DNA from: CBFDBF01 sp050291465
Lineage (GTDB): Bacteria; Pseudomonadota; Gammaproteobacteria; Chromatiales; Chromatiaceae
Direction of reading: 5' to 3'
Assembly (NCBI GenBank): GCA_050291465.1
Contig: JBNKJV010000006.1
Span: 62,001 to 126,000 of the forward strand
DNA: 64,000 bases
The first letter of the stretch is position 1; the number at the start of each line of letters is the position of its first letter. Of the stretch, positions 26,106-34,938 are shown one piece after another. A program made the translations under genes and the position numbers. The notes beneath the pieces are model-generated. The model was not told the origin of the DNA. It ran no database searches and saw only the letters and a program-made list of their open reading frames with translations.

Positions 26106-26271
26106 ATTCAGTGAACCGACCCCTGTTAACAACTAGCGGTATACTCCCTAAGCCCATGATCAAGAATAGGAAATCTGCTCCTATCACGCCACCGCAGAAA
26201 TACCATACGGCTTGTGCGGCACCCGAACTACGAGTAATCTTATACCCTTCTATGTAGGTAAAGGATGATCG

Positions 26272-26484
26272 ATGCAAAAAATCCTTGACGGTGTAGCCAA
26301 TTTCAGCGGAATCCTGGGCGTGGCCCTATGTATTGTCGCCGGATTGGCGCGGCTTTTGGGCAACTTCCATTTGGGGGGATACCAGACGCTCACACTGTTC
26401 AACATCGGGATGGGAGGTATGGTCTTCAGCGGTTTGCTGAAGCTGGATATGCTTCTTAGAGAGACACGGAGGTCCCACCCCTGA
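26272..26484 (+). CDS. Small two-helix membrane protein
   Basis: Unrecognised 70-residue protein with two hydrophobic helices (FSGILGVALCIVAGLARLLG, about 11-30; LFNIGMGGMVFSGLLKLDML, about 42-61). The ATG follows AAAGGATG-type Shine-Dalgarno sequence, and the frame ends with a charged tail. It precedes the XrtA-associated ATPase gene by 120 bp. Function unknown; possibly an envelope accessory protein. Confidence 0.6.
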   Translation: MQKILDGVANFSGILGVALCIVAGLARLLGNFHLGGYQTLTLFNIGMGGMVFSGLLKLDMLLRETRRSHP

Positions 26485-26604
26485 GTTGTTTCACGACCGG
26501 AACCTGAACGGACACGGGTTGCAACCTTTTAGCAGGTCCATAATAAATCCTTTGTCTGGGTTCTTTCTTTCACTTAAACCCTTGATGATCATATATCTAC
26601 CCTA

Positions 26605-27903
26605 ATGTACGAAGAATTTTACGGATTAGACAGAGAGCCGTTTCGGCTTACCCCGGACACCGGATTCTGCTTTCAACACCAGAGTTATAAAAAGGCCAAA
26701 GCCTACATGCAGTATGCGCTGCACCGCGGCGAAGGCTTCGTCATGATTACCGGAAATCCCGGTACCGGAAAAACGACGTTGATCAGTGACTTGACGTCGA
26801 GTCTGCCGGAGGAGAACGTCGTATGCGCCAATATCGTCAGCACCCAGCTCCAGGCAGATGACCTGCTGCGTATGGTGGTGTTGAATTTCGGCCTGGAGAT
26901 CCATACCGATCATAAATCGTCACTGCTACACGGATTGGAGCAGCACCTGAGACAGCTGCATATCCAGGGGGCACGTCCATTGCTGATCATTGACGAAGCT
27001 CAGGACGTTCCCCGGAACGCCCTTGAGGAGCTCCGCCTGCTCACCAACCTGCAGGATAACAACAAGCCGTTGCTGCAGATCTTTCTGGTGGGACAGGAAG
27101 GATTGCGCAAAGTAGTGCTCCTGCCCCAGTTGGAACAGCTGCATCAGCGCATTATCGCAGCCTGCCACCTGCAGCCTCTCAGCCAAACCACCACGGAAGA
27201 GTATGTTCAATACCGATTGCAGGAGGCGGGTTGGCGCGATGACCCAAAGCTGGCGCCGGATATTTATCCGCTGATTTATAAATTCAGTCTCGGGATTCCG
27301 CGCTGGATTAATCTGATATGCAGCCGCTTGTTGCTGCATGGAATGGTTGAAGAGCTCCATGAAATCAGTATCGACGACGCCCTGTCCGTACTTGATGGGC
27401 TTATCCATGAGCAGTTGCTGCCGGCGGAGCTTGGTACCGAACTGAACCTGCTGAGGGCGGAACCGGAGGTCCTGAAGAAGCGCCAGACAATAGCCGCCAA
27501 GCAGACGGCGGCCGGATCGGGCGAACGCCCGTTTGCGGCCGCTCGGACAGGCGGACAAAAAGCACCGGTTAAAGTTGTACGGTCGGCACCCAACAGCGGT
27601 AATAAGAACACCGCCGGAAAAAAGCCCGCACCTACTCATCAACAGGATCCCGAGGAAACGGCAAAACAACTGTATAACCAGCTCTCCCCTCTTCTTTTCG
27701 GCAAGCCCAAGGATGAAAGGATGAAAATATTCCTGGATTTTCTGAACGGCCGGTCGGTCGATGGGGAGGTCCTGGATATACCCAAGAACATCGCCACTAT
27801 AGGAACCGCCGGCTTTATGGTCTGGTTGGGATCGTCGAATAATCCCTTAAACAACGATACACGTGAGATCCTTTGGTCCCTGTTCGATCTTATCGATCGA
27901 TAA
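26605..27903 (+). CDS. XrtA/PEP-CTERM-associated ExeA-like AAA ATPase
   Basis: A 432-residue AAA+ protein beginning MYEEFYGLDREPFRLTPDT, the ExeA/GspA-type opening. Walker A is GNPGTGKTTL (about residues 50-59), Walker B LLIIDEAQDVP (about 126-136), followed by LRLLTNLQ and sensor region. A low-complexity linker (about 290-350) and a short C-terminal domain follow. It belongs to the ATPase family linked to exosortase A and exopolysaccharide loci. The downstream GAF gene starts 12 bp after its stop, followed by prsK and prsR. Confidence 0.87.
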   Translation: MYEEFYGLDREPFRLTPDTGFCFQHQSYKKAKAYMQYALHRGEGFVMITGNPGTGKTTLISDLTSSLPEENVVCANIVSTQLQADDLLRMVVLNFGLEIHTDHKSSLLHGLEQHLRQLHIQGARPLLIIDEAQDVPRNALEELRLLTNLQDNNKPLLQIFLVGQEGLRKVVLLPQLEQLHQRIIAACHLQPLSQTTTEEYVQYRLQEAGWRDDPKLAPDIYPLIYKFSLGIPRWINLICSRLLLHGMVEELHEISIDDALSVLDGLIHEQLLPAELGTELNLLRAEPEVLKKRQTIAAKQTAAGSGERPFAAARTGGQKAPVKVVRSAPNSGNKNTAGKKPAPTHQQDPEETAKQLYNQLSPLLFGKPKDERMKIFLDFLNGRSVDGEVLDIPKNIATIGTAGFMVWLGSSNNPLNNDTREILWSLFDLIDR

Positions 27904-27914
27904 CGGATGGAAAA

Positions 27915-28682
27915 ATGCCGGACGTGTCCGATAGCACCAATGACCCGGTTTTCGACGTCTTCGGACTATCCGGTTTCTTGGAGCTACAGGACGATTTCGA
28001 CAGTTGTCTGCATGACCTGACCGTGATGGTCGCCGGAACGCTACGGACCAACAACTGCTCCATCATGCTGCTGAAAGATGACCCACAGAATGGAGAATCC
28101 CATCTGCGGGTTTCCGCCCACTGCGGTGAGCTGCCGGAAATAGCATATGACACGGCACAGTCGATTGTGCAGGGTATAGCGGGAAGAGTCGCCACCGCCG
28201 GGAAACCGCTGCTGGTCAGGGACATAAAAAACAGCGAATTTGCCAAGCTCGCCAGCCGTACCTCACAATCCGATGGAGGATTCATCTCCGCCCCTCTGCT
28301 CGTCGATAATCAGGTTATAGGCGTTATCAACGTAAATGCTCCCAGAGACGGACGCGTTTTTTCAGCGCACGATCTTGATCTCCTGACCATACTGAGCCTC
28401 TATATCGGAAAATCAGTCCAGGCTGTTCAATTAAAAAAGCTCCTGAAATCAAAGTTCGCCATTGCCGCGCTGGCAAAAGAGGAAAGCGTTAGACAAGCCG
28501 GGGCCGGCAGCTTCACCCAGGACCCGGAAAAGGTTGCAAAGATACTTGCCAGAAGTTTTTTCAACGATATGAAACAGGCCGGGATGGGCCCGGATCACAT
28601 CCTCAAGGCAGCGACGGAAATTATCGATCAGCTGCACGAGACGTTAAAGAAACATAAAGAGAGGCAAGCGAGGAACAGCTAG
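27915..28682 (+). CDS. GAF-domain protein of the XrtA cluster
   Basis: A 255-residue cytoplasmic protein with one GAF domain (about residues 20-185): NNCSIMLLKDD, GIAGRVATAGKPLLVRDI, GGFISAPLLVDNQVIGVINVNAPRDGRVFSAHDLDLLTILS. The C-terminus is helical (LHETLKKHKERQARNS). The ligand is unknown. ATG at 27915 is chosen since the frame upstream overlaps the ATPase. The position just before the sensor kinase suggests a role in signalling for exopolysaccharide or PEP-CTERM production. Confidence 0.8.
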   Translation: MPDVSDSTNDPVFDVFGLSGFLELQDDFDSCLHDLTVMVAGTLRTNNCSIMLLKDDPQNGESHLRVSAHCGELPEIAYDTAQSIVQGIAGRVATAGKPLLVRDIKNSEFAKLASRTSQSDGGFISAPLLVDNQVIGVINVNAPRDGRVFSAHDLDLLTILSLYIGKSVQAVQLKKLLKSKFAIAALAKEESVRQAGAGSFTQDPEKVAKILARSFFNDMKQAGMGPDHILKAATEIIDQLHETLKKHKERQARNS

Positions 28683-28801
28683 TTACTAGTTTTCAGTTAT
28701 CAGTTTGTAGTTATTTAGAACGTAGTATCCGGCGCTCATACATTACTTGCCAAACATCAACAACTGATAATTAATAACTGACAACTGACAACTGATTATT
28801 A
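28680..28801. repeat. Paired heptad repeat tracts between the GAF gene and prsK
   Basis: The left block (28680-28718) contains AGTTTTCAGTTATCAGTTTG; the right block (28759-28801) contains TAACTGACAACTGACAACTG. The two are in opposite orientation, so the 120-bp gap could fold into a long imperfect hairpin. The left block provides the sequence right after the GAF stop; the right block ends just before the prsK ATG. Confidence 0.65.
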
Positions 28802-28804
28802 ACC

Positions 28805-30886
28805 ATGACCGTCGGCTTTTTCAGCTACCTGTTTGCCTTCCTCGCGTTTACCGTGCTGGCGATACTGCTATTCGCTTCCTGGCGAAAACAGTCCTTCGGG
28901 ACCCTGGCGATCCTGGCTACGGCCTGTACCGCATTGTGGGCCGGCGTTTCAGCCGGATTTGCCGGCTTCGGCATGCCTGGAAGCCGGCTCGTGCAACTCA
29001 CGGAGCTTGCCCGCAATGCGACCTGGCTGCTGCTGCTGATTAGAATCACCGACTCCGGCCACCAACAATCAGTACCTGACCAACCTCCCTCAAAAAAGCT
29101 TATTTTCTATCTTATCGGCTTGCTCCTGGCCTTTACGACAACCGTCATTACTCCCCTGGCTTCCGATTTCCTGCCGATATCGGCTCGGCTAAGCCGGGAT
29201 GCGGCACTTGTAACCTGGGTGGCTTTCGCAATAGCCGGCCTATTACTGATTGAACAGCTGTATCGAAGCACCAACTACGATCAACGCTGGGCCATCAAAC
29301 ATCTCTGTCTCGGGTTGGGGACCCTGTTTGCCTACGACTTTTTTCTATTCTCCGATACCCTGCTTTTCAAGCAAATGAATCCCCATCTATGGAATGCCAG
29401 GGGCGTAGTAAATGGACTGGCAGCGCCATTGATAGCCATCTCTATCGCAAGAAATCCCCGGTGGGAACTCGGTATTCATGTTTCACGCCAGGTGGTATTC
29501 CATTCCGTAACCCTGATCGGTGCGGGTATCTACCTGTTGTTGATGGCGACCGTCGGCTACTTCATTCGCCTTTATGGCGGAAGCTGGGGAGTGGTGCTTC
29601 AGGTTGCGTTTCTTTGCGGTGCCGGTTTGCTCCTCTTCGTCCTGCTTTTCTCAGCCAAAATCCGGGCCCGAGTAAGGGTTCTGCTGAGCAAACACTTCTT
29701 CAGTTTTAAGCACGATTACCGGGAGGAGTGGTTGCGCTTCACCCGAACCCTGTCTGAAAGCGGCGAGGATGTCACGGAAAGGGTGATACGTGCCATCTCA
29801 ACGTTGGTGAACAGTCCGGGGGGCTGCCTATGGATGAAACGAGAGGATGCCCGCTACGAATGGCTGGCGGGCTGGAATATGAGGGAACCCGAACAATTCG
29901 TGTATTCCACCCCGGGTTCGTTTTCGGACTTTCTGGAAAGTCAGCAATGGATTATCGACATCCGCGAATATTCCGATGAAAGCGACAGTTACGAAGGACT
30001 GGATCTACCATCCTGGATCAGTTCTATTCCCGGTGCCTGGTTGCTGATACCCCTGCTCTTCAAAGGAAGCAATATAGGTTTCGTCATCCTGGCGGAATCG
30101 GGAGTTCAGAAGGCCATAAACTGGGAAGACAGGGATTTATTGAAAACCGCGGGTCAGCAGGCCGCAAGCCTGCTTGCTCAGCACCAGGCAGACCAGGCGC
30201 TCCTCCAGGCCCGTCAATTTGAGGCCTTCAACCGTCTTTCCGCCTACATCGTTCACGACCTTAAAAACATTCTGGCCCAGCAATCCCTTATTCTCTCGAA
30301 TGCGGAGAAACATAAACATAAGCCCGAATTCGTCGACGACGTCATCCGCACTATTCAAAACTCCGTTGATCGAATGACCCGCCTGATGGAACAGATGCGT
30401 AGCGGAATCCGCGGAGCCAATCCCATTGAGGTTGATCTGGCCGAACTGCTTGCGGACGTGATAGCTCACCACTCTCATCAAAAACCTGTACCCGATCACG
30501 ATCTGGAAGCTTCGGAATTCACTGTTCGAGCCGATAAAGAACAGCTGGCCACGGTGTTTGGGCACATCATTCAGAATGCTCAGGAAGCGACTGGGAAAAA
30601 CGGACAAGTGTGGGTCAGATTGGCTTATAATTCCCATCAGGCCGTAATCGAAGTCGAAGATGACGGCCCGGGTATGGACAGTGAGTTTATCCGCAACCGC
30701 CTGTTCCGCCCGTTTGATTCAACCAAGGGGTTGACCGGGATGGGGGTCGGTGTTTTCGAGAGCAGGGAGTTTATCCGGGCGTTAGGAGGTGAAATTCACG
30801 TCAGCAGCACGCCGGGCGGGGGCTCTCTGTTTCGTGTAGTCTTGCCCTGCGAAAAGACTTCGAACACAACTCCGGACAAGGCTTGA
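28805..30886 (+). CDS. prsK: XrtA/PEP-CTERM system histidine kinase PrsK
   Basis: A 693-residue membrane sensor kinase. About eight or nine hydrophobic helices occupy residues 1-290, then a GAF-like domain (about 310-460), the phospho-acceptor helix with YIVHDLKNILAQQS (H-box, about 482), and an HATPase domain with HIIQNAQEAT (N-box, about 588), VEDDGPGMD (G1) and TGMGVGVFESREFIRALGG (G2). This is the domain order of PrsK. Its cognate regulator gene prsR follows 185 bp downstream on the same strand. Confidence 0.92.
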   Translation: MTVGFFSYLFAFLAFTVLAILLFASWRKQSFGTLAILATACTALWAGVSAGFAGFGMPGSRLVQLTELARNATWLLLLIRITDSGHQQSVPDQPPSKKLIFYLIGLLLAFTTTVITPLASDFLPISARLSRDAALVTWVAFAIAGLLLIEQLYRSTNYDQRWAIKHLCLGLGTLFAYDFFLFSDTLLFKQMNPHLWNARGVVNGLAAPLIAISIARNPRWELGIHVSRQVVFHSVTLIGAGIYLLLMATVGYFIRLYGGSWGVVLQVAFLCGAGLLLFVLLFSAKIRARVRVLLSKHFFSFKHDYREEWLRFTRTLSESGEDVTERVIRAISTLVNSPGGCLWMKREDARYEWLAGWNMREPEQFVYSTPGSFSDFLESQQWIIDIREYSDESDSYEGLDLPSWISSIPGAWLLIPLLFKGSNIGFVILAESGVQKAINWEDRDLLKTAGQQAASLLAQHQADQALLQARQFEAFNRLSAYIVHDLKNILAQQSLILSNAEKHKHKPEFVDDVIRTIQNSVDRMTRLMEQMRSGIRGANPIEVDLAELLADVIAHHSHQKPVPDHDLEASEFTVRADKEQLATVFGHIIQNAQEATGKNGQVWVRLAYNSHQAVIEVEDDGPGMDSEFIRNRLFRPFDSTKGLTGMGVGVFESREFIRALGGEIHVSSTPGGGSLFRVVLPCEKTSNTTPDKA

Positions 30887-31070
30887 ACTAAAAAATATTA
30901 ATAAAAACAGAGAAATAAAGAGCGAAGAATTCTTATATTCAGTCCACCATCCAGTTCGGTTGATGCGAGAACAGTGCTCGGAGGTATTGATCGGTGACTG
31001 AAGGTCGGAACTATACAGGCCGTCTATTCTCCTTCTCTGGGTTAATTATAACTATGTCAAAGGAAAAGCG

Positions 31071-32426
31071 GTGAAGGGCTCTGAAAAACATTTATTGGTC
31101 GTAGAAGACGACATCGGATTACAAAGCCAACTACGTTGGTGTTTTGACGACCATGAAGTCGCTATAGCGGGTGACCGATCGGAAGGAATAACCCTTCTTC
31201 GACGCTATCACCCTGCCGTGGTGTTGCTGGATCTCGGACTTCCCCCCGATCCGGGAGGAGCAACTGAAGGTATCGCTACCCTCGAAGAGATCCTTGCCAT
31301 CGCTCCGGAAACCAAAGTAATCGTGGTTACGGGCAATAACACCCACGACAATGCCGTTCAGTGCATCGGCCTCGGCGCCTATGATTTCTATCCAAAACCC
31401 ATTGATCCGGAAACTCTGAAACTGGTCGTCGAACGAGCCTACCGGGTTTACGAGCTGGAGCAGGAAAACAGGAGATTACTGCAAACCAGTCAGAAAACTC
31501 CGCTGAGTGGAATCATCGCCACCAGTCCGCAGATGCTGACCGCCTGCCGTATGATTGAAAAGGTGGCGCCTTCGGATATCACCACCCTGCTACTTGGAGA
31601 AAGCGGCACAGGTAAGGAGTTGTTTGCGCGGGCGCTGCATGAACTGAGTCCCCGTGCCAACCAGAAGCTGGTATCAATCAACTGCGCCGCAATACCGGCC
31701 ACCCTCCTTGAGAGTGAGTTGTTCGGTTATGAAAAGGGGGCATTCACCGGGGCAGTCAAACAGACCCGTGGAAAGATCGAGTATGCGGATGGCGGCACCT
31801 TATTTCTCGACGAAGTCGGTGACCTGCCTATGGAGCTGCAACCTAAGCTTTTGCGGTTTCTCCAGGAGCGGGTGTTTGAGCGGATAGGCGGCCGTCAGGA
31901 GATCTCTGTGGATATTCGCATTGTCTGCGCAACCCATCAGGATCTGAAAACCCTGATTCAGGAAGGCCGGTTCCGTGAGGATCTTTACTACCGAATCAGT
32001 GAGCTTTCCATTCAGATCCCCCCTCTGCGCGAACGCGAAGGAGATATTCTGCTACTGGCGCGGGCGTTTGTTGATCGCTTCAATAACGAGCTTGGACGTT
32101 CTATTAACGGTTTCTCAAAAAACGCCGTGGCGGCAATGGAAAACCACGACTGGCCCGGAAACGTTCGTGAAATTGAGAGCCGCATTAAGAGGGCGGTAAT
32201 ACTGGCGGACGGCAATCAGATCACACCGGAAGACCTGGAGTTGTCAGAGTCGATGGATGAACCGCTACCGTTTAATCTGAAACAGGTACGGGAAGACGCG
32301 GAAAAACAGGCCATTGTCCGGGCATTGAATCATGTCGGTGAAAACGTATCGCAGGCGGCCAAGCTGCTCGGAGTTACCCGTCCGACCCTTTACAACATGA
32401 TGGAAAAGTACGGACTCAACAAATAG
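31071..32426 (+). CDS. prsR: PEP-CTERM-box sigma-54 response regulator PrsR
   Basis: A 451-residue NtrC-type regulator: receiver domain with EDD at 12-14 and phospho-acceptor Asp54 in VVLLDLGLPPD; AAA+ domain with LGESGTGKE (Walker A, about 177), the sigma-54 contact loop GAFTGA (about 225), GGTLFLDEVGDLP (Walker B) and RFREDLYYR; and a Fis-type HTH (QAAKLLGVTRPTLYNMM) at the C-terminus. Start is GTG at 31071 with AAGGA 7 nt before; an ATG at 31054 runs into a stop. Expected to activate sigma-54 promoters of PEP-CTERM and exopolysaccharide genes. Confidence 0.93.
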   Translation: MKGSEKHLLVVEDDIGLQSQLRWCFDDHEVAIAGDRSEGITLLRRYHPAVVLLDLGLPPDPGGATEGIATLEEILAIAPETKVIVVTGNNTHDNAVQCIGLGAYDFYPKPIDPETLKLVVERAYRVYELEQENRRLLQTSQKTPLSGIIATSPQMLTACRMIEKVAPSDITTLLLGESGTGKELFARALHELSPRANQKLVSINCAAIPATLLESELFGYEKGAFTGAVKQTRGKIEYADGGTLFLDEVGDLPMELQPKLLRFLQERVFERIGGRQEISVDIRIVCATHQDLKTLIQEGRFREDLYYRISELSIQIPPLREREGDILLLARAFVDRFNNELGRSINGFSKNAVAAMENHDWPGNVREIESRIKRAVILADGNQITPEDLELSESMDEPLPFNLKQVREDAEKQAIVRALNHVGENVSQAAKLLGVTRPTLYNMMEKYGLNK

Positions 32427-32474
32427 ACGGAAAATACCCTCAGATATGAATGGCGCTTACTTTAGAGGTATAAG

Positions 32475-32572
32475 CCGCGAATAACGCCAATCACCGCAAG
32501 GTATCGCAAATAGTTTATGTGGGGTACCCCAACAATTGGTGTGAATTCGCGGTGATTTGCGTTCATTTACGG
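32475..32572. repeat. Inverted-repeat intergenic element 1
   Basis: Imperfect inverted arms at 32475-32500 (CCGCGAATAACGCCAATCAC) and 32545-32572 (GCGGTGATTTGCGTTCATTT) around a 44-bp spacer. Elements with this type of arm are common between genes in proteobacteria. It lies just after prsR, where a transcript could fold and end. Confidence 0.5.
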
Positions 32573-32730
32573 CCAAGCTTCGTAGGGGCAAACTTTTCAG
32601 AATACGAATGATGAACACAATTTCTTTTAAGTAAGTGCCATTTCTCTCAGATATCTCTTTCACCCCGTACGGGCGGGACCCCGCGGCTTTATCCCGTTCT
32701 CTAATCCGATCTCCGACTAATTTTATGGTT

Positions 32731-32844
32731 GTCATCTCGACCGGAGGGAGAGATCCTTGTCCCGAGCAACCGCGAGGAATTTATGAAGGTCTCTCACCGG
32801 CGTTCAAAACGCCGGCGTGGATTTCTCGCTTCGCTCGAAATGAC
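32731..32844. repeat. MITE-like inverted-repeat intergenic element 2
   Basis: A 114-bp element with 26-bp imperfect terminal inverted repeats: GTCATCTCGACCGGAGGGAG at the left end and CTCGCTTCGCTCGAAATGAC at the right. A perfect small hairpin, CCGGCGTT/AACGCCGG (near 32798-32816), lies inside. The end sequence is a widespread bacterial intergenic repeat type. No protein is encoded. Confidence 0.6.
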
Positions 32845-32870
32845 ATTTAATCAGAGATTCTATAGGCGTT

Positions 32871-32932
32871 GGAGCGGCGCTATGCGCCGCGAAGAGGTTC
32901 CTAGGAGAATAGATCGGGCTACAAGCCGCTCC
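32871..32932. repeat. REP-like inverted-repeat element 3
   Basis: Outer arms GGAGCGGC (32871-32878) and GCCGCTCC (32925-32932) are perfectly inverted; an internal hairpin GCGGCGC-TAT-GCGCCGC spans 32874-32890. With elements 1 and 2 it fills the 578-bp gap between prsR and the convergent sugar transferase gene. Confidence 0.55.
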
Positions 32933-33004
32933 TACAGGATCCCGGCGGCTTGCACCGGGATAACAGAAAACTGAGAAGGGGGACGCTGTGGCGGCCTGGA
33001 AGGC

Positions 33005-34516
33005 TTATCGGGCGCCTTTCCCAAAGAGCACCACCTCTGCGGTCTGCAACAGGATAAAGAGGTCGAGCAGGAAGGTGTGATTCTTCACGTAGTAGAGATC
33101 GTATTGAAGTTTTTCCACAGAATCCTCTGCCGAGGAACCGTAGGGGTAGCAGGATTGGGCCCAACCCGTCAGACCGGGTTTTACCCTGTGCCGCTCGTTG
33201 TAATAGGGAATTTCCTGTACAAGTTCACTTACAAATTCCGGGCGTTCCGGACGCGGACCGACAAGGCTCATCTGCCCGGCCAGGACATTCAGCAGTTGCG
33301 GAATCTCATCAATCCGGAACTTCCGGATAACAGCCCCTACCCTGGTTATTCTGGAATCATCCTTGGTTGCCCATCGGGCTTTTCCGTCCTTCTCCGCATC
33401 CGCAACCATGCTTCTGAACTTGATCACGTTAAAACGCTGCCCTCTGGCCCCCACACGCCTCTGTAGATAGAGAATGGGACCCTTACCGCGGTTCTCGATC
33501 CAAATGGCCGCAACAGTGACACCGATCACCGGGAGAAAAATGATGAGCAGCAGGAGACTGGCGACGATATCAAATAGACGCTTTGTGAACGCACGAAGAT
33601 AGTTGAATCTGAAACCATCGGAATGGATAAACCAACTCGGCCGTACCACATCCACCAGGATCTTTCCCGCCTCTCGCTCGAAAAAATCCAGAATGTCCGA
33701 TACCTCGATTCCGTGCATACGGCAATCCATCAACTCTTCTGCGGGCAGCTTTTCGCGGCGGTCATCGAGGGCGATGACAATCTCATCTATACCGTTTTTC
33801 AACGCGTATTTGCAGATCCCTTCCTCGTCCAGGGATATGATATGCGGCGAATGGACACACACCTGCCTATTCGTCGAAAGCCGGACATATCCTCTTACCG
33901 TAAAGCCGCGCTGGTCTGATTTCCTGCGCAACCTCATGAATTTATTCGCTTTTTCGCCTGTGCCGATCACCAAAACCTGGCGTTTCATAATCCGTCCATC
34001 GACATACTTATAAAAAACGATGCGGACGACCGCCAACCCCAGGAGGGAAACCGCTACAAATAGCGTAAGGAACTGTTCTGTAACAGGAAAAAGCTTCGGG
34101 AACAGTATGTTAAGTACAGCAATCGCGGTTACACCAAGGGCAAAGGCAACCCCGATCCGCAGTACGATACCGCCCAGCGTCTCTCTCTGACGGGCATGGT
34201 GGAGCCCCATGGCGGCCATGCTGGAGATCAGAATAAAGGCGACGGTGGCTATACCGGGAAAGAGCGCCTCCAGGGCCGGTCGGCCCTCCACGCCGCTGTA
34301 AAGGACAGCGTTGACGAACAGGCTGGCACCGATGAATACGGCGATCTCCGCAACGGCCAACAGCAGAAATGCGGTATGAAGAAAGTGCCCGAAAAAGCGG
34401 ATCTTTCCTTTTAGGAAGTTAATTCTTGGTTTATATTTTGTGCGGACATTCGGGGGGTTGTCACCCCGCTCGATGACGCCGGCTTCAGGAGCGGCTTCAA
34501 TTTTTATTTTTTCCAT
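33005..34516 (-). CDS. PEP-CTERM-system-associated sugar transferase (polyprenyl glycosylphosphotransferase)
   Basis: A 503-residue inner-membrane enzyme that should load the first sugar phosphate onto undecaprenyl phosphate to start a repeat unit. Four or five N-terminal helices (about 40-170), a Rossmann-like middle region (RQVLVIGTGEKANKFMRL, about 178-195), a further helix (LFDIVASLLLLIIFLPVIGV, about 315) and the catalytic domain: YLQRRVGARGQRFNVIKFRSM, IDEIPQLLNVLAGQMSLVGPRPERPEF, KPGLTGWAQ. This matches the PEP-CTERM-associated (EpsB-like) branch. A sigma-54 promoter lies about 145 bp upstream. Confidence 0.92.
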   Translation of the reverse strand: MEKIKIEAAPEAGVIERGDNPPNVRTKYKPRINFLKGKIRFFGHFLHTAFLLLAVAEIAVFIGASLFVNAVLYSGVEGRPALEALFPGIATVAFILISSMAAMGLHHARQRETLGGIVLRIGVAFALGVTAIAVLNILFPKLFPVTEQFLTLFVAVSLLGLAVVRIVFYKYVDGRIMKRQVLVIGTGEKANKFMRLRRKSDQRGFTVRGYVRLSTNRQVCVHSPHIISLDEEGICKYALKNGIDEIVIALDDRREKLPAEELMDCRMHGIEVSDILDFFEREAGKILVDVVRPSWFIHSDGFRFNYLRAFTKRLFDIVASLLLLIIFLPVIGVTVAAIWIENRGKGPILYLQRRVGARGQRFNVIKFRSMVADAEKDGKARWATKDDSRITRVGAVIRKFRIDEIPQLLNVLAGQMSLVGPRPERPEFVSELVQEIPYYNERHRVKPGLTGWAQSCYPYGSSAEDSVEKLQYDLYYVKNHTFLLDLFILLQTAEVVLFGKGAR

Positions 34517-34659
34517 ACTTCGAGTTGTCCCTTTTTTATACTTATTCTAAAAGCGCCAACCCCCGTGTAGCACTCTCAGACGGTCAAATATAGCAGAGGT
34601 TTACAGAAGTCGGAAGCCTAACTTGCCAGTTCCCCTGATATATTGTGGCACTATGGGTA

Positions 34660-34675
34660 TGCTTATTACGTGCCA
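34660..34675 (-). promoter_or_regulatory. Sigma-54 promoter of the sugar transferase gene
   Basis: Minus strand reads TGGCACGTAATAAGCA. The -24 half TGGCACG is perfect, and GC of the -12 half is at the correct 10-nt distance after GG; the two bases before GC are AA rather than TT. It faces the sugar transferase gene with a leader of about 130 nt. Five TGTCA repeats lie 110-165 bp upstream, the usual place for activator sites. Confidence 0.7.
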
Positions 34676-34783
34676 ATAAATGCCCTGCAACGGTACAGGT
34701 ACAGGTGCGTAATCCCTATCAGCCAATCCCGCAATGCTTGTAGGAAATATCTGAAAAATAAGAACAAAATCCCCGGATTTGTT

Positions 34784-34839
34784 TGTCACGCTCAGGACAT
34801 TTATGTCATAGTCTGTCAGCATTGTCAGTATATTTGTCA
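34784..34839. promoter_or_regulatory. Five phased TGTCA repeats, likely activator binding array
   Basis: On the plus strand TGTCA starts at 34784, 34804, 34814, 34823 and 34835, that is 20, 10, 9 and 12 bp apart, close to whole helical turns. The array lies between the sigma-54 promoter of the sugar transferase and the start of a divergent sigma-54 activator gene, and could serve both. The remaining 421-bp gap is AT-rich without other genes. Confidence 0.5.
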
Positions 34840-34938
34840 GGTATTCGGCATACCCATATTGATAAACCCTGTATACTTATTTTTGGTTACATTGCTTCGG
34901 CCCCCTCAGAATCAGAATAATTGGATTTCGATTAAATC

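Noticed and set aside
26605..28682. ATPase and GAF genes considered part of a type II secretion system (ExeA)
   Set aside because: No gsp/exe genes nearby; the following PrsK and PrsR genes place them in the exosortase A locus.
28680..28801. Heptad tracts considered as a CRISPR-like array
   Set aside because: Units are only about 7 bp, without unique spacers of uniform length and without cas genes.
32457..32735. Minus-strand 92-codon open frame after prsR
   Set aside because: Its translation comes mostly from the inverted-repeat element at 32475-32572; no ribosome binding site or conserved domain.
34646..34664. Plus-strand TGGCAC followed by TATGCT as a sigma-54 promoter for the PAS activator
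   Set aside because: GC lies two bases too far from GG; sigma-54 needs exact spacing.
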